Assembly (NCBI GenBank): GCA_030704615.1
Contig: CM060731.1
Location: 11,408,001 to 11,472,000, forward strand
Direction: 5' to 3'
DNA length: 64,000 nucleotides
From: Takakia lepidozioides
Taxonomy: Eukaryota > Streptophyta > Takakiopsida > Takakiales > Takakiaceae
Positions 37,577-48,171 of the stretch are shown here, one piece after another. The notes below the pieces were generated by a model. It was not told the DNA's origin. It made no database searches and was given only the letters and a program-made list of their open reading frames with translations. The stretch's first letter is position 1, and each line of letters opens with the position of its first letter. A program made the translations under genes and the position numbers.

Positions 37577-38878
37577 CTAGTGGTAGTGCTGCTCCACACA
37601 TGAATCCCATGCCTCCCATATTCCTCCCTCAGGAGCAGGAGGTGGACCATCCGGCCTTAGAGCCGGTACCACCTGAGCTGTAGCCATGGCAGCGAGCCTC
37701 TGCTTTAGCTGCTGAAGCCGGTTGGCCATGCCTTGGTCAACACCCTGACCTCCGCGTCCTTGGCCACGTTGAGCTTGCCCTTGGCCTCGTGGCTGGCCAC
37801 CTCGTCCTCTCTGGGCTGCTCCACCTCGCCCCCGGCCACCATTGTTCCCTTGGAACTGGCATGGGCGCAACTCAGGATGCAAACCATAACACTGGGCCTC
37901 TCCATGCCCGTGCTTGCCACAATGCCCACACTGCAACTGTGCAGGCTATGCATGTGCCGACCCTTTGCCTCCCTCTGGGCAATCCTTCTTGACATGGGGT
38001 CCTCCACATGTCCAGCACACCACATCCGCCCGTTGTTGGCCAGCAAATGAAGGGAGAGACCCCTGCATCTGAGGTCCTCTCTGCCCTTCCCTTAGCTTCA
38101 CCTGAGCCCCCTTGTTGCCTTGAGCACGTTGAGGTGGTGGTTGGCTAGGAGCACCACTACCCCATGGTGTCTCCTTAGCAAATCCCACCGTGACCACTCG
38201 TTCCTCCACCATGTTGAGCTCTATCCGCTCTGCCAGCAAAAACACATTTGCTAAGGTGGGTTGGGCCGCTTGTAGGAGAGTTGCATCCCGCACCCTTCTC
38301 CTCAGCTCCTTGTCCAATATCCCATACCAGAATTGGACTGCCTGAGCTTCCGTAACCCCTTGGGTTACATTTATCAAGCGCCTCATGCGAGTGAAAGCCT
38401 CCCTCAAGCTCTCGGTCCGCTTCCATTGGAACTCTTGCAAGCTCCGCAACTTCTCTATCCTCACCCCTTGGTAGTTCCCTCTCAACTCTTCGAAGAACTC
38501 CACAACAGGGTTGAAGGCAGGCACGGGTGCTAGTGCTGGTGCGGTAGTGGCTTTGGTGGACGTCGTAGCTACTGTACCACCAGTCCCACTGCTATTTGCT
38601 GAAGCTGCCGGTGCAGCGGCAGGTGTAGCCACTGCCCTCGTAGCTCTAGTGCCCCTAGTGATGGAGACATAGTCGGGTGACCAGTACATCCTCCACTCCT
38701 CGATCTCAACCTCATGCCCTTGCCTGAACTCATGGTATCCATAGGCGGCCCCCTCAAGGTGCTGAAACAGCCCCTTCCATGCCATGAAAGGCGTAAATAA
38801 TTGTGGATTGCGCATTTGCTGCAAATCACACCAACTATCAAACTCTTGGATAAAATCATCCAACTCGATGGTGCCCAC
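37577..38878 (-). pseudogene. Gag of the gypsy element, interrupted by one stop
   Basis: Capsid/nucleocapsid precursor. The retrotransposon gag domain is around residues 105-245 (FFEELRGNYQGVR...WKRTESLREAFTRMRRL). Then a zinc knuckle CWTCGGPHVKKDC at 38017-37979. Then an in-frame TAG at 37948-37946. Then, in the same frame, a second knuckle CGHCGKHGHGEAQC at 37930-37889 and an RG-rich RNA-binding tail (GGRGRGGAAQRGRGGQPRG). The first knuckle has CX2CX3HX4C spacing, one residue short of the standard CX2CX4HX4C. The start codon at 38878 is a guess; gag may begin further upstream, since 39108-38880 has related frames. Confidence 0.85.
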
Positions 38879-38879
38879 C

Positions 38880-39755
38880 GCCCCAGAGTACCTTCATGGC
38901 CCCTTGGTAGCTCCATACATCTCCTCCATTGTGTCCCACAACAATGGCAAAGAAACAACTTGCACCGCCGGTATGAATCCTCCTGATTCACAATCCGAAT
39001 CAGAACCTTCCGTAGAAGACACAGGAGGTGAAGGTGGCCTAACCTGCACACCTCATCTCGTGTACCCACTAGTATCGCTAGTGCTCGAACCGGCACTGTC
39101 CCCAGCAACTAGTGGTACCTCCGTGTTGACACTCAACCGGTCATGAACATGTCCCTAACCCCCTCTCCACAAGGTAACCGAGTAGAGAACCTGTTGCGGA
39201 TTATGGTTGGAATACTAAGTTCCTAACATAGCCTACACCTGTACCTGCATCCACCGCAAGCACTCCTATGGTTGGCTGGTCATCACCCCAGCCTCACCAT
39301 CGACATCATGCTCTAGGACTGGCCGGTGATCAAATCCGGACCAATCACCTATAAAAACAAGTGCCCACACAAAACTAGCATGGCGCACAGTCAAGCATGC
39401 AGGTATGGAGGGGATCCAAACACAAGAAATTAGAACGACAACTCCCCCACACCAAAAACAACTCCACGGTGTTGCTCCTGCAAGGATACCCCAGCCCAAA
39501 CCCGGATTGACTCTTGCCTCCACCTACGGGAAGGTCTTGGCCTAATGAGAGGGTGGAAACTACGAGGAAGAGAAGCTAAAGCAATGCCTAACCCCAGCAT
39601 GCCCTCATCCCAACACTCTTCCTCTCCTCTCTTCCCTCACTTGCATGACCATGGGAATATCATGAAGATACTCCTCAAACCGCCCTCCACGAGCTTCAAA
39701 ATTCGGCCTTCAAGACCACATGCCAGTCCTTAGGCAGTCCACCAGTGCCTCCACG
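38880..39755 (-). other. Gag-proximal leader of the gypsy element
   Basis: This segment lies between gag and the minisatellite. Open frames exist but show no domain I can name. It probably combines the eroded start of gag with untranslated leader. Confidence 0.35.
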
Positions 39756-40895
39756 AATTAGCACAGGCCATCCACAGGTCAACACGGGCCACCACAGACC
39801 AGCACAGGCCTACACAGCTCACTGGTCACAGCCGTCACAGTCCCACAGGCCACTGGGCACAGCCTGTCACAGCCCCTCATAGCCCGTTACAGCTCGCCAC
39901 AGCCTGTCACAGCCCTGCACAGCCCGTCACAGCTCGCCACAGCCCGTCACAGCCCCACAGGCCACTGGGCACAGCCTGTCACAGCCCCGCACAGCCCGTC
40001 ACAGCCCCACAGGCCACTGGGCACAGCCTGACACAGCCCCTCACAGCCCATCACAGCTCGCCACAGCCCCTCACAGCCCCAAAGGCCTCAGGCACGGCCT
40101 GACACAGCCCGTCATAGCCCCAAAGGCCTCAGGCACGGCTTGTCACAGCCCCTCACAGCCCCAAAGGCCACGGGCACAGCCTGTCACAGCCCCCACAGCC
40201 CGTCACAGCCCCACAGGCCACTGGGCATAGCCTGTCACAGCCCCGCACAGCCCGTCACAGCCCGTCACAGCTCGCCACAACCCCTCACAGCCCCAAAGGC
40301 CTCAGGCACGGCCTGTCACAGCCCCTCACAGCCCGTCACAGCCCCACAGGCCTCAGGCACGGCCTGACACAACCCCTCCCAACCCGTCACAGCCCCAAAG
40401 GCCTCAGGCACGGCCTGTCACAGCCCCTCACAGCCCATCACAGCCCTAAAGGCCACGGGCACAGCCTGTCACAGCCCCAAAAGGCCACCGGCACAGCCCC
40501 TCACAGCCCATCACAGCCCCCAAGGCCACCGGCGTAGCCCGTCACGACCCCGAAGGCTACCGGCACAGGCCCTCACAGGCCCTCACAGCCCGTCACAGCC
40601 CCGAAGGCCATCGCGCAGCCCGCACAGCCCGTCACAGCCCTGAAGGCCACCGGCGCAGCCCGGCACAGCCCCTCACAGCCCCAAAGGCCTCAGGCACGGC
40701 CTGACACAGCCCCTCACAGCCCGTCACAGCCCCAAAGGCCTCAGGCACGGCCTGTCACAACCCCTCACAGCCCCAAAGGCCACGGGCACAGCCTGTCACA
40801 GCCCGTCACAGCCCGTCACAGCCCCACAGGCCACTGGGCACAGCCTGTCACAGCCCCCAAGGCCCCAGGGACAGCCCGTCACAACCCCATCCATG
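39756..40895. repeat. GC-rich minisatellite in the retroelement leader
   Basis: About 1.1 kb of imperfect tandem repeats built from CACAGCC-type blocks: CAGCCCGTCACAGCCCC, then AGGCC, then a GGGCACAG or AGGCACGG block, then CCTGTCACAGCC. Higher-order units of roughly 50 to 90 bases recur with shuffled variants. It is strongly C-rich on the plus strand, so the element RNA (minus strand) would be G-rich here. Confidence 0.9.
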
Positions 40896-41334
40896 GCCGC
40901 TCTGGCAGTTTAGCCATTTCTCCAAGGGGTTTAGCCACGCCAAGCTAGGGTTTGTGTCTCTTGGACTCTAGGCTTCTTTCCACCAAGCTATGGCGGCTGT
41001 GAGGAAATCAGCAAGGTATTCTTGCTCTTTCGGCTCCCACACACCACCATAGTAGCCCTAAGCCATGAGGTGGTTGCCACAAACCAAGCCTTCTTTCTCA
41101 CTTAGCTCAATGGAAGCCCTGCTGGTTCCCAGCCCTTGTGAGCACTCATTCAAGCACTCTCCTTGGCCATAGCATCTATCTTAGAGCCTATTCCAGCCCC
41201 CTACACCTGCTGCTTCAAGAGTTGCGCTCCCTTCAAGCTTGAAGTTGAAACCCCAACTCACATAGGCCCTACAAGTGCTTTTCTTTCACTCCAAGTGGAA
41301 ACCAGCCCTAGACCTTCCGTTCTAGCTCTCTAAA

Positions 41335-41710
41335 GCTTGAAAACAAGAGCCTCAATGGGCTGAAGGCATGCTCTACACATGCCCCACTCTCACCATAAGA
41401 GAATCAGCTCTTTTGCTTCATTTCTTGCACCCACAAACCTGAAAATACAAGCTTCAGCAGGCTGAAAGCATGCTCCACATGCCCTACAGGGAAACCAGCC
41501 CCTTCCTTCCTTTCTTGCACTCCCACACCTGAAAGTGCAAGTCTTCACCAGGCTGATAGCATGCTCCACACATGCATTGTCCTCACATAAATGAAGTCAG
41601 CCCTTCCCTCTTCCTTGCTTGCCCTCCAAGCTTGAAGATGGAAGCTTCAATGAGCTGAATACATGCTCCACACATGCAACCTCTTCACACAAGAGATATC
41701 AGCCCCCTAT
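41335..41710. repeat. About four diverged ~100-base tandem repeats in the leader
   Basis: Units share GCTGAA, GCATGCTCCACACATGC and a CT-rich run with TCAGCCC, spaced about 100 bases apart (near 41361, 41463, 41553, 41660). They lie in the CT-rich leader between the 5' LTR and the minisatellite. Confidence 0.65.
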
Positions 41711-42350
41711 CTTGGCTCCTTGGCTCCTTGATGCTCTCTAAGACAAGACTAAGCACTCCACAGCCTTTGCCAAGCTCCTGAAACCCTAAGGCTTACATTT
41801 CCAGCCACAAGACACTTCTCTTGTGGTGCAAGAGCTCTTCTTCCAAGCTCTGAAACCCTAGGTGCACATTCCATGGCCTTGCCGTACCTCTTAGCTCCTG
41901 TTCCAGCCCTGCTCTTGCCATGACAAGAGCCCTCTCAATGCTGAAGCTCGAGATTGAAACCCAATCTCATCATACTCCACAAAGTGCACTGATTTGCCCC
42001 AAGCCAAATCAGCTCTTTCGCTTGGTCTTGCAATCCTTCACACAATGAAAGCTCGCATTCCCAATTCCAGTTCTCAGCTTTGCCACCAAAGCCGCTATGA
42101 CCTGCTCTTGACTGGTCCTCTTCCCAATCGTGCTTGCTCATGCATGTACACAATCTTAAACCATCAAGGTGCTCTGGAATTACCTGCAGCATGGTGCTTT
42201 CATCTCTGAAGCTGAAGATCGAATGCCAAGGTCTACCACCTCGTAACCCACATCGCCTCCGCTTCTAACAACCAAGAGCTCCACGGTGCTCCTTGCATAA
42301 CAACTTGGTTTCTCTCATTCTCAAGCAAAAACCACGAGTGCTACAACTAA

Positions 42351-42377
42351 CTCGTATCTGGCACTCACAGATACGAG
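42351..42377. other. Stem-loop next to the 5' LTR
   Basis: CTCGTATCTG and its exact reverse complement CAGATACGAG flank a 7-base loop, 16 bases inside the 5' LTR border. This is where a primer binding site would be expected, and I see no clear match to a common plant tRNA 3' end. Confidence 0.5.
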
Positions 42378-42392
42378 CTCATCTTTCTCGAG

Positions 42393-42709
42393 TGATAAAG
42401 AAGAAGAATATAAGCACGAGCTCACAATTCTGAAGCATAAACTCATGCATATATAACCTCATCACTCAAATACAAGTCAAGCCAAGTGCACCCCACGCCA
42501 TGGGGAATCCACACTACGGCGCCATAGCTAGGCGTGGTGAGGCTCAACTCGAGAAAGATGAGCCTTCCGCGCTTGCCGTGAAGATAACCACTCCAGGGCC
42601 TAAATCTGCCTTGACCCCTGGATTGACACTTGGGCCAATCCCAAATGTCAATATGTAAAAGCTAGCTATTTCCTAGCTAGTTTCACACTAGTGGTAAAAT
42701 AACTTGACA
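42393..42709 (-). repeat. 5' LTR
   Basis: This 317-base repeat on the minus strand begins TGTCAAGTTATTTTACC and ends TTCTTTATCA, so it has TG...CA termini. It contains the same GAGAAAGATGAGC phrase found again just inside the element. It is nearly identical to the LTR at 30953-31269. Confidence 0.93.
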
Positions 42710-43239
42710 GACTGTTGTCAACCGTGTCGTTGAAAGAATAACCCAGTAGATAGTTTGTCGTTGAGATTAAGCTCTCCTAACTTGCCTCTGCTTGAATAGC
42801 AATTGGATGTTGAGGTGAGGAACAGACAGACCGTTGCCTACAATCGTTAAATCGGCCCCCAGATGTTCGAATGGACGACTGGAATCGCACACTCTGTTGC
42901 ACCCTGCAGGTACCCTAGTCATATAAACTCCTGAGCGCTTTGGCTTCATGGACGTCGCAGACCCTTCCATTTGTGGGCCATACCAGTATCCGTGTCGATG
43001 TTTCGCCGTTTCTGATACAAATGGTCTTTGTTCTTCGCTGTCTGTGTACAAATCGGCTCTTCTGGCTCAAAAACACTCAAAAAACAATCTGCGCGTCTTT
43101 TAATGCACCTACACCAGTGCATCCCAAACAAATTTGTTGAGCAGTTTTTCCTCGAGAAGTTCACTTTCCCATATCTGCATAAGTGAGCGACGTCTGTTAA
43201 AAAGGGTCAAGAAACACCATCACCGAATTAGGTGGAGGA
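42710..43239. other. No gene recognised beside the 5' LTR
   Basis: Two minus-strand open frames (42767-43051, 42946-43164) overlap here but carry no motif I know. They may be fragments of the same decayed locus that continues at 43240-44780. Confidence 0.3.
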
Positions 43240-44780
43240 TGAAGTTGAGAATGTCATGGAAAAATGAATCTATTGATTTTTGGAACATAACATAAATGTA
43301 TTAACCGTTATGATACAAAGAGTAAGACAAAATATATAAATTCCAAGTGGGAAAGAAGACAATTTCTACCTTTGATGCCTCCTGGAGGCGCTCTTCGATT
43401 CATGTTTTACTGTATTTACATCCTTCTTCAATAAACTGTTGGGCTGCAGATCGCTATGGTTTGAATACAAGTTAGCGATTATTTCCTGACATGCAAAATG
43501 ACGGAATTGAATTGTCAGCTGAAAAAATTCTTACCCGAAGTGATGCTCTTGTAAATTGAGAGTGATCGTCCTTATGAGCAATTGCGAAGGCTGAGTGGTG
43601 TCGTCAAAGTTGTAGCCTTCAACGCCTCCTGACGAGGCAGCCATCACTGACGTTGAACTTGTTCAAGAAACCATTCAATTTGCAATCAATTCACCTTGTT
43701 AGTCGATCACTTTGCAGAACAAAATGAACAACAAAAAATCTACACCTGACAAGTGATGACCTATATTGCAACAAAGCCATTTCGAGAGGCCATCCCTGCT
43801 CCTGTTCCTGCTCCTTCCCCTCACCTGCCTCAGAAGAAGAATTAAATGATGATCATTGGATAAAATGTCATACATTTGTGAAACACTCGACGAGATTATC
43901 CACCTGGATGGGTGCGTTGCCTACAAATTCATGCTAGATGTGCAAGAAGAAATTTGCGCCATGAAATAAGTTCCAACATCATATTAGCTTATGATTGTGT
44001 GAATAATTTCAAATGTTTGTTTTGCACCTTTCTAACGAAATTAGTCGGGGCTTGCTGGTGGTCGTTCCATTTTTTACTTCAAAATATGACGTTGGAGCAG
44101 ATAGTCGTCTTCTGAGCAAAATGCACATCCATGTTCAGTGATGAATCAAGTGAGTATAGCTTCAGTTTGACTCTAGGTAAAACTTTAGACAGGTGCCAAA
44201 AAACCCAAATGTATTGTATATACCTCTAGAGCAGTTGGGTTTCCTGGACCAATTATGTTGCGAGAAGGAGGCCAACATCTTTGGACGAATGTCCCTTCTT
44301 GGAAAATGTGTAAAGAGATTTAACTTTTAATAAAACCACATTCGTTTGCCCAAGGTGGGAATAGAGATTAGCAAGGTCAATACATTTGTTGGGAGAGACC
44401 ACCAATGATTGAGGAGTAAGACAAAAAGTTTAAATTCCAAATGGGTCGGAAGAATCACAACAATCCCTACCTTAGAAGCCTCATGGAGGCGCAATCAATT
44501 TCTGACAAACAAAATGGTGGAATTGAATTGCCAATTAGAAATAATCTTACCTGGAGTCGTGGTTTGATAAATTGAGATCGATGGTCCTTATGAACAAGTG
44601 CAAAGGCTGAGGACTGTCATCATAGCTGTAACCTTCAACACTGTCTCTGACGATGTAGACATCACCCACGTTGAGCTTCTACTAAAAACCATTTAATTTG
44701 CATGCAAGTCACCATGTTAGGTGACCATGTTGCATCGTTTGTAGATAATGATGAATAACAAAATCTAACTCTTGAAGCAG
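43240..44780 (-). pseudogene. Two tandem, diverged copies of an unidentified gene fragment
   Basis: On the minus strand, 43644-43535 reads MAASSGGVEGYNFDD, then QPSQLLIRTITLNLQEH, and stops at a GTAAG donor-like site. A following exon-like piece at about 43455-43375 reads SAAQQFIEEGCKYSKT, then ERLQEASK before another GTAGA donor-like site. A related copy lies at about 44665-44465, with matching blocks (start-like ATGTCTACATCGTC, LFIRTIDLNL and a GTAAG site). The copies share non-coding flanks too, so the duplication covers about 1 kb. Both have frame breaks. I do not recognise the family; the exon-like pieces suggest a host gene captured or duplicated rather than a transposon protein. Confidence 0.45.
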
Positions 44781-44798
44781 ATGTTTTTACAGAACTTT

Positions 44799-44967
44799 CC
44801 CGACATGACATCAAATGGTCACTGCAAATCTTCTACAAGGCCGGACTTCTTTCTTCCTTATTAAACTATTTAGGTAGATGCGTCCCGACATGACATCAAA
44901 TGGTCACTGCAAATCTTTTATAAGGGTTTCTTCTTTCTTTATTAAACTATTTATATGTATGCGCGGA
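44799..44967. repeat. 85-base tandem duplication
   Basis: CCCGACATGACATCAAATGG begins at 44799 and again at 44884, and the following sequence through TTATTAAACTATTTA also repeats with a few differences. The close match implies a recent local duplication. Confidence 0.8.
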
Positions 44968-47607
44968 TGATTTTGTCTTACTCTTAGAAAATTCATGGAT
45001 ATGCCAATATCGACATAGTTTTCCAAGTCCCGAATCGCTTACGTGACGTTGCATCCAACTTAAAGATTGATTGGTCCAAATGAGTCCATGCAATGACTTC
45101 TCTCTAAATTGCAAGACCCAATATAAATTGCAAAGCATTACATTGTGTGGGACCACAACATGGGCTTGATCTGGCTGCAACATGCTTTTATCACATATCT
45201 TTGTAATTAGGATGTCCAATGGACCTCAACATCTCGGACATGTACCATACTAATCAAGTTCTTCTCAAATTCAAACGTACATTAATAATCTATTGAAGCT
45301 CTATTAGGCTTTCATTGTTCAGTAGACTGTTGATTATTACTCAAGTTCTTTTGGCTCAATGAATCTGGTTCCAAGCCAAATCTATTCGGTTCCTTGACTC
45401 TACCATAATTAAAAAGATCAAACCTATGGGATGCCACTCATTCTCCCTTGAAGAAGACTGTAACAGTCTTTTAGAACCAATTTTGTTTTAAAAAAACAAA
45501 CACGAGTGCTTCAGAATTTTGGAGCCCGAATCCCAAAAACCCTTAAGCGCCTATTTGGCCTCTTTTGGGCCCTTGTTTTTTTGTTACTGGTGGTGGATTT
45601 TTACATGTTTCAATCAAATGACCCAAAATTTCGGGCTGCAGATGTCGTCTACCGTCCTAGCAAATAGACAATAAAATGTGCAATTAGCACGATTTTTCCA
45701 TTATGGTTTCGATTATTCAGATTGAAGGGAAATCGTTTTCTTTGATAAAACAATTAAATTACAAATCCTATTGCTATAATGAAAAGATTGACATGCATTG
45801 CTTTCCAAAAGATGATGTACAATTCTTAGCTCAACAAAGGTCTTGTTGCACAATTTCTACCCTACCATTTTTTGCTTCTACGTGGGTCCACAACTTTCTC
45901 CAAGGTCCACGGTTCTGGCACGATGGTCCATGTTTTCCCACAACGGCGTGGCTTTTGAGGAAGGGATGAATGGGGTTGGTATCGCTTGACAAATATGATT
46001 GCGTAAGTACAACTCAGGGGTATGGGGTTGATCATATGACGTGAGCATAATCCACACATAAGCGAGAACAACCGTTTGCTATCCATACATATTTGCAAAC
46101 ATAAATAAGAGTCATAGACAGACATACAATATTGTTGCGTCAATAAGCTAGGTCAATTGCATCGTCTATGATATGTGTATTTCTATATATTTTTTAAACT
46201 AGGTGAAAAAACTCTATCTATATTTATTGAAAGAATAAGAATCAAAACTGTTGGTCACTACCATCATAATGCCATGAAGCATGTATAAGAAAAATTCATC
46301 TCAGTCATCATAGCATACCCTATTCATGGTGATATCCATGCCCCACAATTTTCACACGTTCTAAACTCCCTCGACAAACAATCACTGCTACTTGCTTTCA
46401 AACACGCATACATCTCACCACGCCCATTCAATTCAAAAATAGCCCTATTCACACAAGATGTGAAGTAGATGGTTCACTAGTTGGCATGGCCTCAAAAGCT
46501 CTTTCAGATTGTCAATCCCATCCACCTCGTCCAAATAAATTTGGAGTGAGAGATGGGTTCCAGCCACTCCTTTGGAAAAGCGGCCCTGTTCCTGATTGTC
46601 GCTTGAAGGCAACCATGGACCCTCACCAAGTAACCACTAGTTGCTAAGTTAGATTCATTTAAAAAGGTAAAGGCCTTGATGTGAAATGCATCGCAATTCA
46701 CTTGATCACCCCCCTAAAAGTGCGCAATTCATTTGAATTGCAAGGGCAATTCAATTGAACTGCTAAAACTAGCTTGAAAAAAACCCTAATTTGCAATTCA
46801 ATTGAATTGTTGGCACAATGAAGACAATAAATTAATGAGTAAATTTTATTTTCCATGTAGTTGACCTCATTAAGTGTGATATGTTTGTTATGGTCTGAAA
46901 TTCTGCCCTCTTTTATGGTTAGTTGTTATATATGTATATAATGGTACGTTTTACTTAATTTGATTAAAAGGGCCTCCGTTAAAAATAAAAAATAAAAAAA
47001 TGGTGTGTTTTCTATACTCTAGTCGTCATGCATAAAATTTAAAGAGGGTCGATCCACTGTACATAGGGATTTGAAGAATAACCATTGTGTAAAGGGGTCT
47101 AAAAAAAAGGAGACAGAAAGGCGACAAATTTGTATAAGTGGGGTTTAGGAGCCAATTTGGGGTAGTTAGAGTACAAGTGTCAAGCGGTGGGAGTAGGGCT
47201 TTCTAGGGTATGACAGGTGTGTGGGGTCTCAGCGGCCTTCTGGAAAGCTCCACCGCCTGACCAGATTTGGCCCTCACAGGATATATATGGGAGGTGAAGA
47301 CGTGAAGACCATCCTCCTTACTACTCTACTACCTATTACTAAGTATTTTACTTGCTACTTAGTGGGCTCTGTTAGCAAGGGCCCCCAAAACAAATGCAAA
47401 ACAGGACACAAACGAACCATACCTATATGAATGATAGAACAGCAAACTGATTTTAAGCCCCCCCATGTATATAATATACACATACTTAATGCACTTCATG
47501 CAACATGCTATTTGCTACGAAATCTTCATTCCCTCACTACACTGGCCTGCTTGGTGACCTCTTCCATCTGCGTAAAAAAAAACTAAAAACTGCCTTGAAA
47601 TTTCTTT
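44968..47607. other. Gene-free AT-rich interval
   Basis: No gene is supported; open frames at 44947-45219 (-), 45703-45969 (+) and 46504-46701 (-) are short and motif-free. Four copies of a CAATTCA/TTGAATTG palindromic motif cluster at 46693-46808. A short A/T-rich run lies near 46980-47000. Confidence 0.35.
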
Positions 47608-47649
47608 GTGAGAGGAGAAAATAACCTCTTTCACAGCTCCCCCCTAAAC

Positions 47650-48162
47650 GGAAGATAATAGGAATGTAAGAACTTAATGCACACGTGCAACCTCTGACGG
47701 GATAGTACGCCGGTTTCCAGCATGTCAAATCTTCCCCACCCGCTCTTGAGAGTGACATGGAACTGAAAGAGTGTAAACTCGAGTCAGGGTTACACGACGA
47801 GGTGTGTAACTCCACTCGGGGTTACACAGAATGGAGTGTAACTCCTCTCGGTGTAACTCACACTTGGTCTCAAAATTTGACCAAGTCCAAAATGGACTTA
47901 CCAGAGTTACATGAGAAACCGGGGTTACAGAGGGTAGCTCCTTCCATCATGAATCGATCCCTGGACCTAGTCACCTACAACTCCATCACCTTACCACAAT
48001 GCTACCCTTCATAGATTGCGACTGCTGTGGATTCTTCAGTATTTAATAGTGAAACTGAGGTAAGAGGTGGTGGGGAGCATTTGACAAGGGCCCCGGCTGC
48101 GGCGAAAGTACTGTCAGACCACAGGCGTCCATTAAGTGCTTACATTATTCCTATTGTCTTCC
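47650..48162. mobile_element. Mutator-like MITE with 9-base target duplication
   Basis: A 513-base element whose ends are inverted repeats of about 30 bases starting GGAAGA(T/C)AATAGGAAT and running to CTTAATG. It is flanked by the direct repeat CCCCTAAAC at 47641-47649 and 48163-48171. A 9-base target duplication is the hallmark of Mutator-like elements. The interior carries no transposase. It includes several facing copies of a GGGTTACAC/GTGTAACTCC motif at 47780-47930. Confidence 0.78.
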
Positions 48163-48171
48163 CCCCTAAAC

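Larger units (their letters stand above)
30953..42709 (-). mobile_element. Ty3/gypsy LTR retrotransposon carrying a DNA methyltransferase and a PHD finger
   Basis: An 11.76-kb element read on the minus strand. The 5' LTR is at 42709-42393 and the 3' LTR at 31269-30953. Inside, in order: a long CT-rich leader with two tandem-repeat arrays, gag with two zinc knuckles, retropepsin, a C5 cytosine DNA methyltransferase domain, reverse transcriptase, RNase H, integrase, and a PHD-like zinc finger. RT before integrase places it in Ty3/gypsy. No chromodomain was found; the PHD lies where chromoviruses carry theirs. Many stops and frameshifts disable this copy, yet the LTRs differ at only about six sites plus three small indels over 317 bases. 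No target-site duplication is apparent, perhaps because the left end was rearranged. Confidence 0.93.

Noticed and set aside
39756-40895. CRISPR-like array
   Set aside because: Repeats are contiguous, variable and without unique spacers, and this is plant nuclear DNA. It is a minisatellite.
47780-47930. Interstitial telomeric repeat suggested by GGGTTACAC
   Set aside because: The plant telomere unit is TTTAGGG. The motif here is different and alternates in orientation.
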